A stretch of 64,000 nt of DNA from Caenorhabditis remanei (lineage: Eukaryota; Nematoda; Chromadorea; Rhabditida; Rhabditidae). The DNA lies in assembly GCF_010183535.1 (NCBI RefSeq), contig NC_071330.1:12567717-12631716 (forward strand). The letters are read 5' to 3'. The position numbers and the translations under genes are program-made. Below are positions 34,101 to 44,830 of the stretch, piece after piece (within the stretch, counting starts at the first letter, position 1; each line of letters starts with the position of its first letter). A model generated the notes under the pieces. The model did no database searches. It was given only the letters and a program-made list of their open reading frames with translations, and was not told where the DNA came from.

Positions 34101-37100
34101 GTAGTCTATACTAACCGGGCTGAGGTTTACTTCAGCAGACGCGGGTTTGAATCCTCCCGGGCTAGAGATAAATGAAATTCCTAAAAACAGGACATTTTCT
34201 ATAAAATTTACTTCATAAAAACAGGACATTTTCTATGATATTGAGTTCTTAAAAACAGGACATTTTCTATGATATTGAGTTCCCCAACCATTCTTATCTG
34301 TGTCGGAACCGGATAGACTCATCGATCAGAGGATGTAGTAGTCTATACTAACCGGGCTGAGGTTTACTTCAGTAGACACGGGTTTGAATCCTCCCGGGCT
34401 AGAGATAAATGAAATTCCTAAAAACAGGATATGTTCTATAAAATTGACTTCCTAAAAACATGACATTTTCTATGATATTGAGTTCTTAAAAACAGGACAT
34501 TTTCTATGATATTGAGTTCCCCAACCATTCTTATCTTTGTCGGAACCGGATAGACTCATCGATCAGAGGATGTAGTAGTCTATACTAACCGGGCTGAGGT
34601 TTACTTCAGTAGACACGGGTTTGAATCCTCCCGGGCTAGAGATAAATGAAATTCCTAAAAACAGGACATTTTCTATAAAATTGACTTCCTAAAAACAGGA
34701 CATTTTCTATGATATTGAGTTCCCCAACCATTCTTATCTGTGTCGGAACCGGATAGACTCATCGATCAGAGGATGTAGTAGTCTATACTAACCGGGCTGA
34801 GGTTTACTTCAGTAGACGCGGGTTTGAATCCTCCCGGGCTAGAGATAAATGAAATTCCTAAAAACAGGACATTTTCTATAAAATTTACTTCATAAAAACA
34901 GGACATTTTCTATGATATTGAGTTCTTAAAAACAGGACATTTTCTATGATATTGAGTTCCCCAACCATTCTTATCTGTGTCGGAACCGGATAGACTCATC
35001 GATCAGAGGATGTAGTAGTCTATACTAACCGGGCTGAGGTTTACTTCAGTAGACACGGGTTTGAATCCTCCCGGGCTAGAGATAAATGAAATTCCTAAAA
35101 ACAGGATATGTTCTATAAAATTGACTTCCTAAAAACATGACATTTTCTATGATATTGAGTTCTTAAAAACAGGACATTTTCTATGATATTGAGTTCCCCA
35201 ACCATTCTTATCTTTGTCGGAACCGGATAGACTCATCGATCAGAGGATGTAGTAGTCTATACTAACCGGGCTGAGGTTTACTTCAGTAGACACGGGTTTG
35301 AATCCTCCCGGGCTAGAGATAAATGAAATTCCTAAAAACAGGACATTTTCTATAAAATTGACTTCCTAAAAACAGGACATTTTCTATGATATTGAGTTCC
35401 CCAACCATTCTTATCTGTGTCGGAACCGGATAGACTCATCGATCAGAGGATGTAGTAGTCTATACTAACCGGGCTGAGGTTTACTTCAGTAGACGCGGGT
35501 TTGAATCCTCCCGGGCTAGAGATAAATGAAATTCCTAAAAACAGGACATTTTCTATAAAATTTACTTCATAAAAACAGGACATTTTCTATGATATTGAGT
35601 TCTTAAAAACAGGACATTTTCTATGATATTGAGTTCCCCAACCATTCTTATCTGTGTCGGAACCGGATAGACTCATCGATCAGAGGATGTAGTAGTCTAT
35701 ACTAACCGGGCTGAGGTTTACTTCAGCAGACGCGGGTTTGAATCCTCCCGGGCTAGAGATAAATGAAATTCCTAAAAACAGGATATGTTCTATAAAATTG
35801 ACTTCCTAAAAACAGGACATTTTCTATGATATTGAGTTCTTAAAAACAGGACATTTTCTATGATATTGAGTTCCCCAACCATTCTTATCTGTGTCGGAAC
35901 CGGATAGACTCATCGATCAGAGGATGTAGTAGTCTATACTAACCGGGCTGAGGTTTACTTCAGTAGACGCGGGTTTGAATCCTCCCGGGCTAGAGATAAA
36001 TGAAATTCCTAAAAACAGGACATTTTCTATAAAATTTACTTCATAAAAACAGGACATTTTCTATGATATTGAGTTCCCCAACCATTCTTATCTGTGTCGG
36101 AACCGGATAGACTCATCGATCAGAGGATGTAGTAGTCTATACTAACCGGGCTGAGGTTTACTTCAGTAGACGCGGGTTTGAATCCTCCCGGGCTAGAGAT
36201 AAATGAAATTCCTAAAAACAGGACATTTTCTATAAAATTGACTTCCTAAAAACAGGACATTTTCTATGATATTGAGTTCCCCAACCATTCTTATCTGTGT
36301 CGGAACCGGATAGACTCATCGATCAGAGGATGTAGTAGTCTATACTAACCGGGCTGAGGTTTACTTCAGCAGACGCGGGTTTGAATCCTCCCGGGCTAGA
36401 GATAAATGAAATTCCTAAAAACAGGATATGTTCTATAAAATTGACTTCCTAAAAACAGGACATTTTCTATGATATTGAGTTCTTAAAAACAGGACATTTT
36501 CTATGATATTGAGTTCCCCAACCATTCTTATCTGTGTCGGAACCGGATAGACTCATCGATCAGAGGATGTAGTAGTCTATACTAACCGGGCTGAGGTTTA
36601 CTTCAGCAGACGCGGGTTTGAATCCTCCCGGGCTAGAGATAAATGAAATTCCTAAAAACAGGATATGTTCTATAAAATTGACTTCCTAAAAACAGGACAT
36701 TTTCTATGATATTGAGTTCTTAAAAACAGGACATTTTCTATGATATTGAGTTCCCCAACCATTCTTATCTGTGTCGGAACCGGATAGACTCATCGATCAG
36801 AGGATGTAGTAGTCTATACTAACCGGGCTGAGGTTTACTTCAGTAGACGCGGGTTTGAATCCTCCCGGGCTAGAGATAAATGAAATTCCTAAAAACAGGA
36901 CATTTTCTATAAAATTTACTTCATAAAAACAGGACATTTTCTATGATATTGAGTTCCCCAACCATTCTTATCTGTGTCGGAACCGGATAGACTCATCGAT
37001 CAGAGGATGTAGTAGTCTATACTAACCGGGCTGAGGTTTACTTCAGTAGACGCGGGTTTGAATCCTCCCGGGCTAGAGATAAATGAAATTCCTAAAAACA

Positions 37101-37863
37101 GGACATTTTCTATAAAATTGACTTCCTAAAAACAGGACATTTTCTATGATATTGAGTTCCCCAACCATTCTTATCTGTGTCGGAACCGGATAGACTCATC
37201 GATCAGAGGATGTAGTAGTCTATACTAACCGGGCTGAGGTTTACTTCAGCAGACGCGGGTTTGAATCCTCCCGGGCTAGAGATAAATGAAATTCCTAAAA
37301 ACAGGATATGTTCTATAAAATTGACTTCCTAAAAACAGGACATTTTCTATGATATTGAGTTCTTAAAAACAGGACATTTTCTATGATATTGAGTTCCCCA
37401 ACCATTCTTATCTGTGTCGGAACCGGATAGACTCATCGATCAGAGGATGTAGTAGTCTATACTAACCGGGCTGAGGTTTACTTCAGCAGACGCGGGTTTG
37501 AATCCTCCCGGGCTAGAGATAAATGAAATTCCTAAAAACAGGATATGTTCTATAAAATTGACTTCCTAAAAACAGGACATTTTCTATGATATTGAGTTCC
37601 CCAACCATTCTTATCTGTGTCGGAACCGGATAGACTCATCGATCAGAGGATGTAGTAGTCTATACTAACCGGGCTGAGGTTTACTTCAGCAGACGCGGGT
37701 TTGAATCCTCCCGGGCTAGAGATAAATGAAATTCCTAAAAACAGGATATGTTCTATAAAATTGACTTCCTAAAAACAGGACATTTTCTATGATATTGAGT
37801 TCTTAAAAACAGGACATTTTCTATGATATTGAGTTCCCCAACCATTCTTATCTGTGTCGGAAC
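25145..37863 (+). repeat. Satellite of about 60 units with a tRNA-like structured core
   Basis: I counted 61 unit heads (CCCCAACCATTCTTATCTGT). Each unit is a ~125-bp core plus an AT-rich spacer made of two or three ~34-bp sub-repeats (CTAAAAACAGGACATTTTCT...), giving periods near 203 or 237 bp. In the unit at 25958-26082, ATAGAC (25991-25996) can pair with GTCTAT (26019-26024), GCTGAGG/CTTCAGC (26034-26051) forms a 7-bp hairpin with a TTTA loop, and GGTTTGAATCC (26059-26069) matches the Pol III B box except at one base. Units are nearly identical, except that the first three after the gap have many single-base indels. No protein frame is conserved. Confidence 0.95.
25958..26082 (+). ncRNA. 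Representative unit core: candidate structured RNA
   Basis: Diverged cores at 19.5, 39.7 and 40.5 kb change both sides of the stems together, so base pairing seems to have been selected. No canonical tRNA cloverleaf can be drawn: the T stem has a C:C mismatch, a good A box is absent, and there is no T-run terminator directly downstream. It may be a tRNA-derived SINE-like sequence or another Pol III-type RNA, or a DNA hairpin. Transcription is unproven. Confidence 0.4.
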
Positions 37864-38449
37864 CAGGCTTGGTCGAGGTCGGGAAATCGGGATACTCGAT
37901 TTCTCGGTTTTCCCGACTTTTTTCGGGAAAATTTCCCGACGAGAATTTTCCCGAAAAAAATTTTCGGGAATTTTTCCCGACCGGAAATTTCCCGAAAAAT
38001 TTCGAGAAAAACGGGAAATTTTTTGTAACAGTAATATTCAAAAGTTCGAAATTTTCCATTTATTTTTACAGGATTTCAACCGATTTTTTGTTGTTTTTGA
38101 ACAAAATACTTCTCAACTTTCCCCTACGGTGCTCCAAAATAGAAAACTATTGAGTGCTGAAAGTTTTTCGAAACTGATGTTTCTCCAGCAAAACGTTTAA
38201 TTGATGGGGTACCAATCTCGAACTGTGAAACCAAGTATAAATTAATGAATAAAAATAAAATCTGTCGAAAAATAGGTATGTTTAAGTCATTTGAAATCAG
38301 TTTGACAAAATTCTCGAATTTCTCGAAAATTCTCGATTTTCCCGAAAAAAAAATTCGAGAAAAATTTCGAGTACTCGATTTCCCGAAAAAAATTTCGAGA
38401 AATTTTTTCGTTCTCGATTTTCCCGAAAAGTTTTTCTCGACCAAGCCTG
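37864..38449. mobile_element. Foldback element ending the satellite
   Basis: Ends are CAGGCTTGGTCGAG and CTCGACCAAGCCTG, inverted repeats with CA...TG termini like the hAT-like elements here. It interrupts the last satellite unit after GTCGGAAC. Interior arms are built from TTTCCCGA/TTCTCGA units, which create open frames on both strands that are not genes. A clear 8-bp duplication was not found (GTCGGAAC against ATCCGGAC), perhaps because the right flank is rearranged. Confidence 0.7.
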
Positions 38450-39600
38450 ATCCGGACACACAGAATGACGAAAAAAAACTGAGTATGTTTCTGAAAAAAG
38501 CTGTTCAGGGTTTTTTAACGTTCCAAAGTCAGGTTCTCTTGCTTTGAGACACCTTGGGTATACCCGGATACATAAACTGACAGACAGACAAAGTATTTTG
38601 GGGAGATGGTTAGGACATTTGAATCAATTTTCCGCTTAACCAGTTTCGCGGGTTTTCAGGCTGAAATTTAGAAAAAAAGTCCCGGAAAAATGAGTAAGTG
38701 CATTTAGGAACCCGGACATCCGGACACACCAACATACAGTTTCAAAATCAGGACAACTCGGAACTGAGACGTTTCGAAACCAGATTATCAGACATCCGGA
38801 CAAACCAACATACAGACAGACAGACTTTCTTCAGTACCGTCGCAAACCTAGAATATCGGTCTCCTGACTTTTCGCTGTTGCAAAAATCTGTATTGTTTCT
38901 CACAGGCAACAATTTTTCGTCTTTAATTTCTCAACGTCTACAATAACACGAGAGGTCTCAATTATCAACAAACGAGTGGACAGAAATATAAAAGAAAAAA
39001 GTGAAAACATGGAAGGTGTCGTAAGGTTATGGATTCAAAAACAGGTCAACATGATAATGGGAGAGGAGAAGAAGGGGTTTCTGAAAATAGCCAATCACCA
39101 TGACCTAGAAAACTCAAGAAAAGCGGAAAACTAGTCCCTTCGAATTTATGAGAGGAGATGATTTGGGATAACGACGATAGCCGTTTTCCATTATGAGGAC
39201 GATCATGATGTCACCAGGAGGAAGCATATCCTAGTGCAACGCCTGCAAATCTTGAGGGAAGATGAAAAGAATTGATACACACTGTCTGAAGTTTATCCTA
39301 GTTGCAAGTCGAACATTTCCAGTAGATCGCAACAAAAAAATGGGGTTCCGTTCTGACCGCTGTGTTCTCCCTAGAGTTCCTCCTCGAGGCGTTTCTTCTC
39401 TACTATACCCATTTCGTCATTTTACATTGAGCTGTCTGTCCAAACTTTTTTCAACCTAGGACCATTGTTGCTCCTAGTTTGTTGCCGCTTCAATCCTTGA
39501 TTCATCCATTCATCGTTGCATTGTTTGTTTTATATGAAAACAAGTGAGAATTGTTAAGGGTGTCAGTTGAAAAGTGAGAAAGAAACGGATTTTTTAAAAT
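38450..39600. other. Non-coding, simple repeats
   Basis: CAGACAGACA-type short repeats and two copies of GACATCCGGACA...ACCAACATACAG (38714-38740, 38789-38815). No gene seen. Confidence 0.45.
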
Positions 39601-39607
39601 ACTTTTT

Positions 39608-39760
39608 ATAAAATTTCTGATATATTCTAGCCCGGGAGGATTCAAACCCGCGTCTACCGTGAGTAAGCCCACAGCCCATAGGTAAGACTACTCGCAGCGT
39701 AACTGACCGAGTCTTACAGGATCCGACACAAGAAAGAATGGTGGGGGAAGTCAATAGAAA
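39608..39760 (-). repeat. Solitary tRNA-like repeat core (variant)
   Basis: Minus-strand copy with GGGTTTGAATCCTCCCGGG. Its first stem is GTAAGAC/GTCTTAC (39711-39717 with 39682-39688), 7 bp, replacing ATAGAC/GTCTAT of the satellite. Its hairpin is CTGTGGG-CTTA-CTCACGG. Confidence 0.85.
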
Positions 39761-39781
39761 CGAAAGAATTCTGATTTTTTG

Positions 39782-40200
39782 ATACCTTTTATGAAATTTC
39801 TGATATATTCTAGATCGGGAGAAAAGACCCATCGTTACTCACGTTATTCCTTTGTCCATCCCATTTGTTGAACCGTTGTTGTGTTGTATCCGTGTACTGT
39901 TCTGGGGGGCGTTGTTGTGCTTCTCAACTAGAATAATTAAATATAACATTGTGAATTGGATAGGCTCGCATGAAGAGGTAACTTGAGAGAGAAAGTAAAA
40001 GGGGAACACAGGTAGATCGAATGCAATTAAAACTAAGAGAGCTCAAAAAGAGAGGACTGCTGGCTGCTGGAGTGAAAGGGACAACTGACTGTATTCCATC
40101 AGTCTGACCTCATATGGACTAGGGGGCGTGTCTTATATGCCATCACCTATTAGATTTCACATTTGAGATAAGTGAAGAACAGTGAAAAAAAAGGTCTTCC
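39782..40200. repeat. Dispersed repeat, copy 1
   Basis: Nearly identical in direct orientation to 41507-41920 (GAGAAAAGACCCATCGTTAC in copy 1, GGGAAAGACCCATCGTTAC in copy 2, through ATTAGATTTCACATTTGAG). A diverged inverted copy lies at 43500-43960. Each copy sits next to a TATTCTAG(A/C) sequence that borders the tRNA-like cores, so the two repeats travel together. Confidence 0.8.
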
Positions 40201-40436
40201 TATTTATTATTAATCTCTCGTTCTCACCTGTCTGCATGAGATGAGACCCGTTTTCCTTGTTTCCGAGTTGTCTATCATTGTTTCATCTATTGCATTGCCC
40301 TTGTCACCGAGTCCGGTCCTTGATTCCGTCATTCGTCGTTGCATCGGTTGATTTTTTGAAAAAAGTGTTAGGGAATTAAATAGAAAAGGAAGAAAGTATC
40401 ACGTTTCTTAATATTGAAATTTCAACACACTCTAGA

Positions 40437-40566
40437 TCGGGAGGATTCAAACCCGCGTCTACTGAGGTATCCCTCAGCCCGGATAAGTATAGACCTCACG
40501 CAGCGTAACTGACCGTGTCTAACCGGACCCGACACAGATAAGAATGGTGGGGGAAGTCAAAGTAAA
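40437..40566 (-). repeat. Solitary tRNA-like repeat core (variant)
   Basis: Minus-strand copy. Hairpin GCTGAGG-GATA-CCTCAGT, first stem TAGAC/GTCTA, B-box-like GGTTTGAATCC conserved. Confidence 0.85.
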
Positions 40567-41506
40567 CGGCAAAAAAGTATCCTGATTCTAGAGGTTCGAA
40601 CTCACGTTTATCAAAATGGTCCTCGCGGGATTCTTCTCGATCCATTGCTTTCCTGTCAGTGGTATATTGCTCTCGACCATTCCGTATCCTTCACGACGGT
40701 TGGTTCCTACTCTGTTCGCTGTGCTTTAGCACTGAAAAAAACAGAATTTGTAAACTTATTGAGCGAATAAGAAATATAAGTTCGAGATAAATCATGGTTA
40801 TGGGGTTCAAAAAGGAGAAAAGGAGAAAATAGAAGAGTCACCATCCAGTACGAAGAGATGGTGGACGACTGAGCCAAGAAGATGAAGTGAGGAGACTGAG
40901 TGTCAGTGGGCGGAGTCTAGTAGACATCAGCCATCTGGTGGTCTGATAGTATAGATCATAAAAAGAGATTCCTCATGAAGATAAGTGAGCAGGTGGTTTG
41001 TGTTAACGGTCATGTGACAACAGGCAAATTCAAACGAGAGTGAAATGGGATGAAATGAGACGACCGCCATCTAGGGAATGACAGGTGTTTCCTCTAATGC
41101 GACCGTTTGAGGTTCCAAGTTTCCCACAAAGACCGATTTCCCAGGGAGATAAGGAGGCAGATGGTAATATGTGAAGACAAATGTCCCAGACAATCCTCAA
41201 ACTAGCGCAGCTGGACTAATAATAGGGGTCAGGAAAAACTCAAGTTTTGTAAGACTATGAGGGTAACTCAAATAGAACTAAGAAAATCGATTAATTGTGA
41301 ACTTTGGTACATTTTTGAAATTTGTAGAAAATGGGGTCGTGGCTAGAATGTACGAAAACAAATTAACGCCGTGGTTTGAAATATTGAAAATACCAGCCCT
41401 AGACCGTCAGTCTCAAAATCTGTGAAATCGCGTTTTCAGAAAAATTTATGAGAAAATAACGAAGATGCCGAGGTCCGAAATATGGAAATAATTATATTTT
41501 TTGTAC
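40567..41506. other. Non-coding between repeats
   Basis: No reading frame, RNA gene or further repeat recognised. Confidence 0.4.
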
Positions 41507-41920
41507 TTTTATTGAAATTTCTGATATATTCTAGATCGGGGGGAAAGACCCATCGTTACTCACGTTATTCCTTTGTCCATCCCATTTGTTGAGCCGTTGT
41601 TGTGTTGTATCCGTGTACTGTTCTGGGGGGCGTTGTTGTGCTTCTCAACTAGAATAATTAAATATAACATTGTGAATTGGATAGGCTCGCATGAAGAGGT
41701 AACTTGAGAGAGAAAGTAAAAGGGGAACACAGGTAGATCGAATGCAATTAAAACTAAGAGAGCTCAAAAAGAGAGGGCTGCTCGCTGCTGGAGTGAAAGG
41801 GACAACTGACTGTATTCCATCAGTCTGATCTCATATGGACTAGGGGGCGTGTCTTATTTGCCATCACCTATTAGATTTCACATTTGAGATAAGTGAAGAA
41901 CAATGAAAACACGGACCTTC
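41507..41920. repeat. Dispersed repeat, copy 2
   Basis: Direct copy of 39782-40200 with only a few substitutions, about 1.73 kb downstream. The two could recombine to delete the intervening DNA. Confidence 0.8.
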
Positions 41921-42420
41921 CTATTTATTATTAATCCCTCGTTCTCACCTGTCTGCATGAGATTTGTTTTTGCTCGATCGATATATCATCTATTAGATTT
42001 CCCAGGAAGATAAGTGACAGGTGCGAGTGTTTGTGGCTGAGAATAACAAAATGAACACGGCTACTTCTTCACATTCATAATTATGACCCCAGTTCACACC
42101 CTCCATTCAAACATCTACCAACTAATGCGAATACTGTTTTCTGAGAAACTTATCGAAAGTATTTGAATTTTAAAAATTGAGATTCCAATTTTCTAAACTG
42201 GAAAAAATAGGCATGGAAAAAATGGAAGAACTGTTTTTTTTGTTCAAAATTATTCTTATTTTGTTTCTATTTTTCGAGCAACTTGTTTGGCTATTCACCC
42301 ATCTCTAGATTTTATTTATTTATTTATTTATTTTATATACGCACTCGAGGTACGTGAAAAAAATAGTTCGAATAAGTTCAATATCTCCGTGACCATTATC
42401 CTTATAATCTTGACCATCCT

Positions 42421-42876
42421 TCATGCACTATATTTCCTTTTCTTATTTCTTGCATTGAAAAAAGTTTCGAATGAGAGAAGCAGACACCATACCCGATAGG
42501 TGCCAAGCGGAACAGTATAGACTGATGACATCAGTATTACTTGCTTACGAGCCAGAAAATTGTACTTCAATTCCCGAAACTTCAGCCAATTTCGACTATT
42601 CGCTGCCTTCATCTTCTTTTTACAAATTCTCCTAGCCTTCTTTTCACTCTTCATCTTACGTTTCCTATTTTCCTGTAGTTTCTTTTGCACTGATTCCCAT
42701 TTTTCTTTTTGTGACCTTATACGACGCTTGATATTCCGCCTCTCATCACTTACAGCTTCTTCCCTTTCCCCATCCTCAGCCAATATTGACTTGACGATCC
42801 CACGTAACTTTTGCTCGACAAAGTCTGCCAACACTCGCTTGATGTAACTGGTATAATCATCAGAGCTCTCGACCAT
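42421..42876 (-). CDS. Charged coiled-coil ORF, doubtful gene
   Basis: 151 codons from ATG 42876. The first ~110 residues are highly charged and helical (RIRSQKEKWESVQKKLQENR, KKARRICKKKMKAA). A good donor, GCTC|GTAAGC, near 42547 would cut the frame after NFLA, so the printed C-terminus is probably intron. No domain recognised and no paralogue in the window. Retained because length, codon composition and the donor are better than the background. Confidence 0.35.
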   Translation of the reverse strand: MVESSDDYTSYIKRVLADFVEQKLRGIVKSILAEDGEREEAVSDERRNIKRRIRSQKEKWESVQKKLQENRKRKMKSEKKARRICKKKMKAANSRNWLKFRELKYNFLARKQVILMSSVYTVPLGTYRVWCLLLSFETFFNARNKKRKYSA

Positions 42877-42922
42877 GTTGACGACCTCAGCTTCTTACTT
42901 CGTTTTAAACATGACTCCCTCG

Positions 42923-42985
42923 TGAAAAATAAACGGGAATGAAAAATAAACGGGAATGAAAAATAAACGGGAATGAATTTCGTAC
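42923..42985. repeat. Short tandem repeat, ~18-bp unit
   Basis: AATAAACGGGAATGAAA repeated about three times. A TTTA microsatellite lies nearby at 42310-42335. Confidence 0.7.
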
Positions 42986-43499
42986 CAAATAAACAGTTTC
43001 TTCTTAGAATTCGGAAAAAAAATCCAAAATTCAGTGCACGTGGAACACAAAAACTCGTTTTGTCCATAATCTTTCCCAAAATTTGAACAATAATTATTGA
43101 AAACCAGTACACAATAGTTGAGGGGTATTAAGGGATAGCCTCAATTTAAGGGACGATTCTATTACAGTTTTTAAGGTATTCATTACTTGGTTGCTCATTT
43201 CAAACTTTGACTTCTCTTGAACAAATAGCTCTAGTCTCCGAATAAAAACTTGAAGCTCAATTCACTATATCGTCAGCAATAAAAAATAAGAGACTTCGGA
43301 AAAAACCGTATCCTCACTACTTGGAACCTGATCAAATTTCTCTGTGAGAATCTTGAACGGTCGGATTAGAGATCTGTTCCCCCATAGAAGACTGTCGGCT
43401 CATCTCATTCGATTCTTCTCCTCTTACCCGAAACCGACAAGGTGCGAACGTGGAGGTCAACAATTACAAATTTGAAGATGCCGTCCTGTGTTCTTATTG

Positions 43500-43960
43500 G
43501 TGTTTTCTGCCACAAACACCCACACCTGTCACTTATCTTTCTGGGAAATCTAACAGGTGATGGCAAACAGGACACGCCTCCAGTCTTAATAATGTCTGAC
43601 TGATGGAATACAGTCAGTTGCCCCTTTCATTCCCGCACTGAGCAGTCCTCTCTTTTTGGGCTCTTTCCTTTTCTTATTGTATTTGATCTACCTGTGTTCT
43701 CTATCTCTTTTATATCTCCCTGAATTTCTCTCTCAAGTTACCTCTTCATGCGAGCTTATCCATAACACAACCTGATACTTCCTTTTTCCAGTTGAGAAGC
43801 ACTACCTCGCCACCAGAACAGTGTCCCGGAGCCCACAACGAACCACAACAGTACACGGCAGCAGAACAACGATGATTCAACATAAGGAGTGGACAAAGAA
43901 ATAACGTGAGTAACGATGGGTCCTTCCTCCCGATCTAGAATATATCAGAAATTTCATAAA
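43500..43960. repeat. Inverted, diverged copy of the 39.8/41.5 kb repeat
   Basis: Contains CTGATGGAATACAGTCAGTTG and TAACGTGAGTAACGATGGGTCC as reverse complements of the other copies. The sequence after TTTTCCAG at 43791 stays open for a short frame, but this is not taken as an exon. Confidence 0.7.
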
Positions 43961-43995
43961 AAGTATCGAAAAACAGAATTATTTGTTTTCTTTAT

Positions 43996-44080
43996 GACTT
44001 CCCCCACCATTCTTTCTTGTGTCGGATCCTGTAAGACTCGGTCAGTTACGCTGCGAGCAGCATTTCTTCGGGCTGTCGGA
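43996..44080 (+). repeat. Truncated tRNA-like repeat core
   Basis: Starts GACTTCCCCCACCATTC and runs through GGTCAGTTACGCTGCGAG, then diverges before the hairpin and B-box part. Confidence 0.75.
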
Positions 44081-44630
44081 CTGACCCTCCAATACTCTTT
44101 TAACTGATGTCTTAGTTTTTCGAAAACTATTCTAAAACTATTTTTCCCTGACCCCCAATTATTGATTCAAACTGCGGCACTTCGAGTGAATATCAGATGT
44201 CTTTATCCAATGTAAGCATGTCAACTAATTCACACATTGTCTTTCTCGGTATATTGTCTGGGACATTTTTCTTCACCTAGTACCATCTGCCTTCTTATCT
44301 CCTTGAGAAATCATACTGGACACGGACAATAGACCCCGCCCTCTGCACACATCTGTTAGTAAACGAGTCTTCAGTCATTCTCCCCTCATTCCGGCCCAGA
44401 AGGAGGCCTTTCTAATTTCTCCATGTTTATTCGATTGCTCATAGTTTCTCACAACACGTTATATTATTTACTTTTAACTAAACCATTTATTTCAGCACTG
44501 CGTGCCACCATCTCCTTGAAGCCGATATACACACGACCTGCGACAGATGGAAAACTGCAATGACAAAGACGATGAAAGCCCTGACGAGGCGAGTTGCCAA
44601 TCACACAAAAGGAGACTCGAAAATAAGTAA
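44081..44630. other. No gene established
   Basis: A possible exon (44496-44627, after TTATTTCAG and before GTAAGTTATT) contains a short frame, MENCNDKDDESPDEASCQSH, but no partner exon was found. It ends directly at the next repeat unit. Confidence 0.3.
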
Positions 44631-44631
44631 G

Positions 44632-44830
44632 TTATTGAGTTCCCCAACCATTCTTATCTGTGTCGGAACCGGATAGACTCATCGATCAGAGGATGTAGTA
44701 GTCTATACTAACCGGGCTGAGGTTTACTTCAGCAGACGCGGGTTTGAATTCTCCCGGGCTAGAGATAAATGAAATTCCTAAAAACAGGATATTTTCTATA
44801 AAATTGACTTCCTAAAAACAGGACATTTTT
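44632..44830 (+). repeat. Single satellite unit outside the array
   Basis: Matches the satellite consensus including its spacer sub-repeats (CCTAAAAACAGGA...), with one T for C in the B-box flank (GAATTCTCCCGGG). It lies 6.8 kb beyond the array end, so a satellite-type unit can exist alone. Confidence 0.92.

Noticed and set aside
25145..37863. CRISPR array
   Set aside because: The ~125-bp core and near-identical spacers are satellite features, and the genome is a nematode's.
25145..37863. Spliced-leader RNA cluster
   Set aside because: No SL1/SL2-like leader sequence, Sm site or donor in the conserved core.
37787..38547. Frames with repeated NFPEK / FSGKF peptides
   Set aside because: Low-complexity TTTCCCGA arms of a foldback element, not a protein.
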